Of a DNA stretch of 64,000 bases, positions 35,601 to 43,364 are shown in pieces; position 1 is the stretch's first letter, and each line of letters starts with the position of its first letter. The translations under genes and the position numbers were made by a program. This DNA is from Sabellastarte sp. h YS-2021 (taxonomy: Eukaryota > Annelida > Polychaeta > Sabellida > Sabellidae). The stretch lies in assembly GCA_964017235.1 (NCBI GenBank), contig OZ024936.1, positions 33,378,040 to 33,442,039 of the forward strand, given 5' to 3'. The notes below the pieces were generated by a model. It was not told the origin of the DNA. It saw nothing but the letters and a program-made list of their open reading frames with translations, and ran no database searches.

Positions 35601-38600
35601 AAAGTGAGAGGAATCTTCTGACGTTGAGCCTTGGAACCAAAGACAATAAACTCAGTTTTTTCAGGGTTGAGCTTCAATTTACTGAGAGACATCCACTCTT
35701 GAACATCACGAAGGCAGGCATTTAGCTTGGCGAGAGCCGAAGAAGCGTTCTTGTGGGAGAGATGGATGTATAACTGAGTGTCATCCGCATAAAAATGGAA
35801 TTTAATATGCGGCTGGAGGCGAATAATTTTACTGAGTGGTGTTGTATAGAGTGAAAACAGTAACGGACCCAGAAGAGAACCTTGTGGGACTCCATAGATG
35901 AGATTGCTTAATTCAGATAGTGTGGAGCCTATCTTAATGGCCTGGCAACGATTTCTTAAGTAGGAAGCAAACCACCTTAGAGCTGTTCCACCAAGACCAA
36001 ACCAGGATTTAAGGTAACCAAGGAGAATATTATGGTCTATAGTGTCAAATGCGGCTGATAAGTCAAGAAGTACTAGAGCTGTGGGTTCACCGTGTGCCAG
36101 AGATAGATGAACCTCATTTTTATAGACAATAAAGCAGTTTGAATGTCCTGGCTTATATGCTGACTGATGAGGATTGTCCAGTTTGTTGTTATTAATGTGT
36201 GACGTTAGCTGCCTGGCAACGACTCGCTCAACCAACTTTGACAGGAAACAAAGACCAGACACTGGGCGATAATTCTTAAAGTCGTCTCTAGGAAGGGAAG
36301 CCTTTTTTATGAGCGGGGTGACAACCGCCTTTTTGAAAGAATTTGGGAAGGATCCTTCAATGAGAGAATAATTTACCAACTTGGTAATGGAGTTGTAATG
36401 TAATACCTACATTTATTCTGTCTTCTGGCTTAAACTAAGACTTTTACTGATGAGGAGGGCTTGTTTCATCTCACACTAAGGACTGGTTCTTTGCCTGAGT
36501 GTTCAGCAGATGTTCAAAGTGACTGATCATGTGGTCTGGTTTACAATTTCATTTAGTGTTTAACTCTGCTTATATATATTATTATTTTAATTTTCTTCTG
36601 TGATGTTATTTATTTTTCTTTTTAGCTAAACATTACAAGATAATGAAAGTAGTGACAGTAGAAAAAGTAAAAACTTAGTTTGAAGGTTATCTGGCAGATC
36701 TACCAGACACATGAATGGAGGCTATGATGAATTTAATTTATTTTTAGGTTTATTTGACTAAATACTCATTAACTGTGCCATTTTTCCTTTACAAGTAAAC
36801 CAGATTTGTGAATATTAGAAAACTGTCAAATTTTTTAAGACTTTAAATGAGTTTTTTTTATTAATTCTGCACACTAATTGATCTACTCTCTAACAGCCCT
36901 CTTATTTTCACTATACTCTCTGAATAAAACAACCAAACCAAAAAAAAAAAAAAAAATGAAGTGTACCAGTAATCCAATATAAGCAGATATTAAATCACAG
37001 AATATCACAAAGCCTCCATTTACCCTGATACGAATATTATCTCTTATACTGCCAATTAGTGCAAAAGGGTTTGAACTATTCACAAGAGATATTTTGAAGC
37101 CAGACTTATTGTAGATGTCTTCTATAAATTCCTGAAAATTGTAATCACATTACACATTAAACACGTACACATGCGTAATACCATTATTACAATAGAGTAA
37201 GGAATCTAAAATTCGTCACATATCTGAAATTCGCCACATGTGGAATCACTAATAAATTAAATGAATTAGAGGTGGGATTTGTTGAATGTATAGTAAATTG
37301 AGGCTTTTTGAACCAAAAAATACCAAGTTTAAGACAAAACATCATTTTCTTCACAGAATTAATAAAGGTTTTTAGAGGTGGCGAATTTTAGATTCCTTAC
37401 TCTACAGTTTAGAGATATTACCTCACAACATAATGTATGAAAAGTCAAAATCATGATATCATGGCTACTGGGGGTGTGACTTGGTATCCAGTGTGCAATA
37501 ATAACGTAAACAAATTTATCAAAAATTCGCCAGAAATCTAAAATTCGCCACCTATACAACCTGAGCAAATTTACAGAAGAAAGTAATGTATTGTCTTAAA
37601 ATTGGTATTCATTAGTTCAGAAAGCCTTAATCTACTAGTCTTTCAGCAAATTTGACCTCACTTTGTTTATTTTATGAATATTTCTACATAAGGCGAATTT
37701 CAGATATGTCGCAAATTTTAGATTCCTTACTCTTAACAAATTTATCAAAAATAAAAATTTCGCGTATCTGTAAAAATATAATATAATAAGTATCTGAAAA
37801 TTGCAATAAAAACAATTAACAGCTAGACAAATCTGGTTGAATAAATCAAATGTGCTTTTACTGTTATACTTTATGGAAATTAGCAATATTTTAGTACTTT
37901 TACAAGTGGCATTAGACAATTAATTTATTAATTCATCTATTTATTGGCTGAAGTAGATTTATCAATGAAGATAGCAAGTATAGATAATAATCATTTGCCG
38001 CAATCCATACAGAGAAATAAGTCTCAACTGTGGCAGTAGAAAACATTCTGGAAGAGACAAAGGTTAAACCGAGGTGACACCAGGATTCCCCTAAACCTAC
38101 ACCCTCCAACCAATATACCTGCCAAGTAGCCCGGGATATAGCCCTGACAAGATGTCTAAGGTATAGGGCACTACAGCAAGGTTAATGGAAAATCAATATC
38201 AGGATATTGCACACCTACACCCGTAACCAATATCCATCCAAGCCATTCCAAGGTATTAATTTCCTCTACTTAATGACTTCCAAGATATAGTCTGAACAAG
38301 ATTTAAATGTCAAGGTCAATACAGCAAGGTCAAAACAAGGCCACGTCATTTTATTGTACACTTACACCCCTAACCAATTTCTCTATTGAGTATCAAGCTC
38401 CTATGTCTACACCGGTTTGCGAGATACATCCTGCTTCCGACCCCCCCATCTAGACAGATGCCATGGTTAAGAACAATATCTGTGGGTAAAAAGTTTGTAT
38501 TCTGGCAAAGTGTGCAAAAGGTTATTAAATTCTCTGTACATATTTTATCAAAAAAGTATTATTTTATTGTATTATTTTCTTTTCTCTTTAAGATAAAAAA

Positions 38601-41600
38601 CAAAACTTTCATCATGAAACCAGCTGTAACAGTAGACAGATTACTGATTTCATCATTGTCAGATTGCCACTATATGAGCATTTTACAGTTAGAGATACTT
38701 CTTGACACTAAAATAATTATGTTATTACAATCTAAATCTTATATCATGATAATTTCTCTATCACTGCCAGAAGTTGAGCTTTTTTTTTACAATTTTTGCA
38801 AAGCTATCTATTATTATTAATTTACTATCAGTACATAAAGGAGTTTTTTTCATGTTGTTGCTATTTATTAAAATTATTTGATTACACTTTTCCAGTTTTT
38901 CAGATCACAACAGGGTTTCTTTAAGATAAAAAAAAAACTTTCATCATGAAACCAGTTGTAACAGCAGACATAAAATTCCCATGTGAAGCACAGAAAATCC
39001 ACTGAGTTTACTTACACCATACTGTTGTCTAAGTTGATTGAACACCACAGGTGACTGTGCAATCTTCTGCCTCTGTTTATCCAGTTTTTCACAGCTGGCC
39101 TTTGCAAACATCTACCAAATGTACATAACACACATACATGATAAGTTTCTTAAAATAGCAAAAAATTCTAAAAAATGAAAATAAATTCTAAGAATGATCT
39201 CTCTCTCCTTTTTTCTTTCTTTTTGGAATTGTGATCAAAGTATATTTTAATAATTTTTTTCTTCATATTGGTCAACAAAAAATACCAGCCTTGGACTCTT
39301 GGCCACTGGAAGGCATTCATGCCTAAACAATATTTCAGCAACAACTGAATGGTTGTTAACATGTTATGACTTCTAAGGTATTGCTTTTGTCAAACAGCAA
39401 AATTCAACATTAATTTACAATAAAATGGGGGAAAAAGTAGTCTGTAAATGTACATAAGCAGTCAGTTTTAGAACGATGCACCAACCCTAAAAAATGTGGA
39501 CTAACCACTCGGCCTCCAAATAACAAACATGGAGTTACATATGAAGTATTAGGAAGCCCAAATTGCTGTACATGCCCATGATATACTGTTGAGCATTGGT
39601 ATGTAAACTTGATATTATAAGTACCAGATGACTAAATAACACTGTCAGTCTGTCAGTCACCATATTGACGGGGGGGGGGGGGGGGGGGGGCTGAATCCAA
39701 TCACTAATTTGTCTCCCGAGTACCCTAGCAACCTATTTTAAACTGTTAAAGCATGTTCTTCCCGTTTTAAAAATTAAACCGTGTTTGAAAATATTTATGA
39801 GCAAGGATTTCTTTCTGACCCAACTATTTGCATCTCACCTTGTCAGTCACAGCCTGGTTATAACCTATATTTTGCTTGGAACTTTCTCTTGGAACTCTTG
39901 GAACATTTCTCTTTGTGACACATGTCATCCTGTATTAAAGTGATGAGCACACCATACATACCATGTCATTCTGTGCAGGAGTCGTATGTACAGGGATTGG
40001 CTGCCACTTGATGTCAGGGTTCCAGACTTGCTCATCAACAGGTGGATACAGGGAGGTGAGCACACACTGGGCACTCATCAGACACCTGTCCACATCTGTA
40101 CTGCTCACATAGATCTGAAACAAGATACAAACTCCTTGGAATTTGTAGAGTAAGAAATCTAAAATTCGCCAGGAATCTAAAATTCGTCACCTCTAAAACC
40201 TTAGTTAATTTTATGAAGAAAATGATGTTTTTGTCTAAAAATTGGTATTTTTCAGTTCAAAAGCCTTAATTTACTATACCGTCCACAAATCTCACCACAA
40301 TTCATTTATTTTATTTGTATTTTCACATGTGGCGAATTTCAGATATGTGGTGAATTTTAGATTTCTTACTCTATAAAAGCTTGTGTTTTGACAGGTAGAT
40401 TAATGCTGCACAAAGAGGAAGTGTTCAATAAATGCTTACTTTAATAACCACTCAGGATCTCTGAAAAAAAAGTGAAATGTTGTAAGCAAGCTGTAGAATG
40501 ACTTGCTTTCATTTAAAGTGCAATTTAATTTCAAAATAAAATTTCTCTGGAAAAATTGTAATTTTAATTATGAAGAAATAAATATTGGATATTTAAAACG
40601 GACATTGTATTGAAATTTACATTGCTGTATAAAATATTTAAATTCCTTGTTCAAAATGTACTGTTCTTTTAAAAGGACTTTCTTGTACCTTAAGAATTTA
40701 CTAAAAGAATAAAAAGGGAACACTTTGAAGTGGGAACTTCACCTGTCCTTTTTTCTTCACCCGTATCTGTGTCCGTTATTGCCCGTATCTGTGATACCCT
40801 AGATCATTTGGTATAAAACAGTGCACTAGCTGCCCGTGTCCGTGAAGAACGAATTTTTTCCTTCCCAGTCACGGACACGCATGACTACACTGTTTTATAC
40901 CAAAATATCTAGGTATCATGGGTAAGGGCAGTAACGGACACGGGTATGGGTGATGAAAAAAGGATAGGTGAAGTTCCTACATTAATCTGAAACAAATATA
41001 GTTAAAAAACTCTGAACTAAAAATTTTGTTAAAAACAATTATCCTTTTTTTTTGCCTTTTGTCAATTACAGTGGTAAACGGTAAGAATAAATACCTCATT
41101 CTGGAAATATTTCTTGTTGAGGTATCCATCATATCTCTGTCTGATCAATTTACCCAGGTTGTACTCTTGCTGCATTCCTACCTAAAATACAATAAAAACT
41201 TGAATGATTACACATTTTTTAAGCGCGAGGTCTAGCAAAGCTAACGCTTCTAGAGATCATTTTTTTCTCTTTTTTTTTTTTTTGTCTTTGGACTTTCATG
41301 AATTGTGGTGTAGAGCGATGAGTAGTGAGTGGAATCGCCTCAATTTTCATGGTTGATTATTCGTCCATTTTTCCGACCGATGATCGACCCATAATCGACT
41401 TTTTTACTCCACTGTTGGCCAGTATATCATGAACACTTTCCGGGATGAATTATATTTCATTCCAGTAAGAATAATGGTGTTTCCGACATTTAGTATCTTC
41501 CAAAAGCACCCACTTCCAGTAAATATGGCGGTAGTCATAAACAAACACAAAATTCGTGAGAAATCTATTAATTTATCAAAGGAAAGTTTATAAAACTGCT

Positions 41601-43330
41601 TAAAATATAAAAAATATGTGGATATTGAGACACATAAAGAAGGGTAAGATTTAATCGATTTCTAGAAGTTGTCAGTGACCGAACGCAATTGTACCATGAC
41701 ACCAACGATTGATCGAACGTTGGTCTAATCGTCCACCCACTAGTGATGAGTACCTGTCTCTTCACTGAAGTTAAGCGGCAATGGGCTACGTTAGTACTGG
41801 GAGAGGTGACTATTTCAGTGTACTACTCATGTCTTTTATGGCTTTGCGGCCCCTTTCGGACTGCTTAAAATATAAAAAATATGTGGATATTGAGACACAT
41901 AAAGAAGGGTAAGATTTAATCGATTTCTAGACGTTGTCAGTGACCGAACGCAATTGTACCATGACACCAATGATTGATCGAACGTTGGTCTAATCTTCCA
42001 CCCACTACTGATGAGTACCTGTCTCTTCAGTGAAGTTAAGCGGCAATGGGCTACGTTAGTACTGGGAGAGGTGACTATTTCAGTGTACTACTCATGTCTT
42101 TTATGGCTTTGCGGCCCCTTTCGGACTTGTTCTTTTTAAATGTTCTTTCTAGAATTCAACAATCGTGAGTTTGATTCAAAATTATTTAGGTCAAATAAAA
42201 ATTGCTGGGTGGCATGATTATTTAGATTATATTCTGTGGCTTATTGAGATAAATACTGTGGCAAAACTTAACCCAAATTTGTCTTTTTTAAAAATATTGG
42301 CAATTTTAATGCAAAAGTTTCAAAAAATTTAAGTTGCTCTGACTGTTATAAGCTGCAACCAAAAATGTCTTCACTTACTAGTATTACCTGACACCCAAGA
42401 CGAAACAAAATATGAACAGTTCGTAAATAACTTAATAAAACAAAACATCAGTGATTTGTCAGTTTGTTATCATCTTCAAGATAAATTTTGAATTTAAGAA
42501 AAGTGAAATTTCCATACTTTTTTAAAATATGATTGCTAGTTTGCCATTTTAGAAAACCTATTTAAATTTCTTAAATATTCCAAAAAAAAATTACCCAAAA
42601 AGTGTGATTTTCTGTAACTTTTAAATAAAAATTATACAAATTGTGGCTATGTTGATGCTAAAATGACTACATTTGAACGAGTCTTTTGAAATAATTTTGA
42701 AATAATACTTACTGTAGTCAGCTGTCCAAACCCTTGGGGCCAGTCAGCCACACTGTCATTGAATGACGGCAGACTAGTCATTGGTGTTCTGTCTCCATGC
42801 CTGTACAGCTGAAGTGTCAAAGAGAATAATTCACAACCAAAGTATTATATGACAATAGTGTTGTGGTTGATTGCATGTTTAGAAGTGGTTTCCAAAGTGG
42901 AAATTCAACAAAACCTAGTATGCTTGATTAATGAAACACCATAAGTTAATCAAATATTCACAAGATATATAAATTGTATATAAATACAAACTTTGATGTG
43001 CTTTTTGAAGAGCTTATTTATAAAATGGGTAATATGTTGAAAGAATGTAATAAAAATTATAAAATAGTTAAAAATACTGTAAATCACTTAAGTTGAAATT
43101 TTGGTTAACTTCTGTTAAAATGGAAAATGTGTGAAGAAACCAGTTATGATTACATGCAAATGGAATATAGGCAGATCAGGTCTGGGGTATTCGTATTCAT
43201 ATTGGTAAGTATCCGAACAAAAAAAAACAAAAAAAACAACAAAAAGTACACTTTTTCTGTGTATTCGTACTTGAATACTTTTTGTATTTGAAAAAAGCAG
43301 AGTAATTGTATTCCGCTGAGATGTCCTTTT

Positions 43331-43364
<34 letters not shown>

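Larger units (their letters stand above)
41596..42125 (+). repeat. Tandem pair of 265-bp units, each with a 5S-rRNA-like segment
   Basis: Two units, 41596-41860 and 41861-42125, differ at only a few positions (for example AGAAGTTG/AGACGTTG, CACTAGTG/CACTACTG). Each starts CTGCTTAAAATATAAAAAAT and ends GCGGCCCCTTTCGGA. Within each, CTGAAGTTAAGCGGCAATGG and GCTACGTTAGTACTGGGAG resemble the box A and box C region of 5S rRNA genes (see separate entries). In the intron between exons 2 and 3. Confidence 0.9.

Noticed and set aside
38386..38820. 144-codon frame
   Set aside because: It begins inside AGGTCA-rich repeat copy 3 and continues in AT-rich intron; no recognisable domain.
41744..42096. Functional 5S rRNA genes
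   Set aside because: Only the internal promoter part resembles 5S; the 5' third and the outer stem do not fit.
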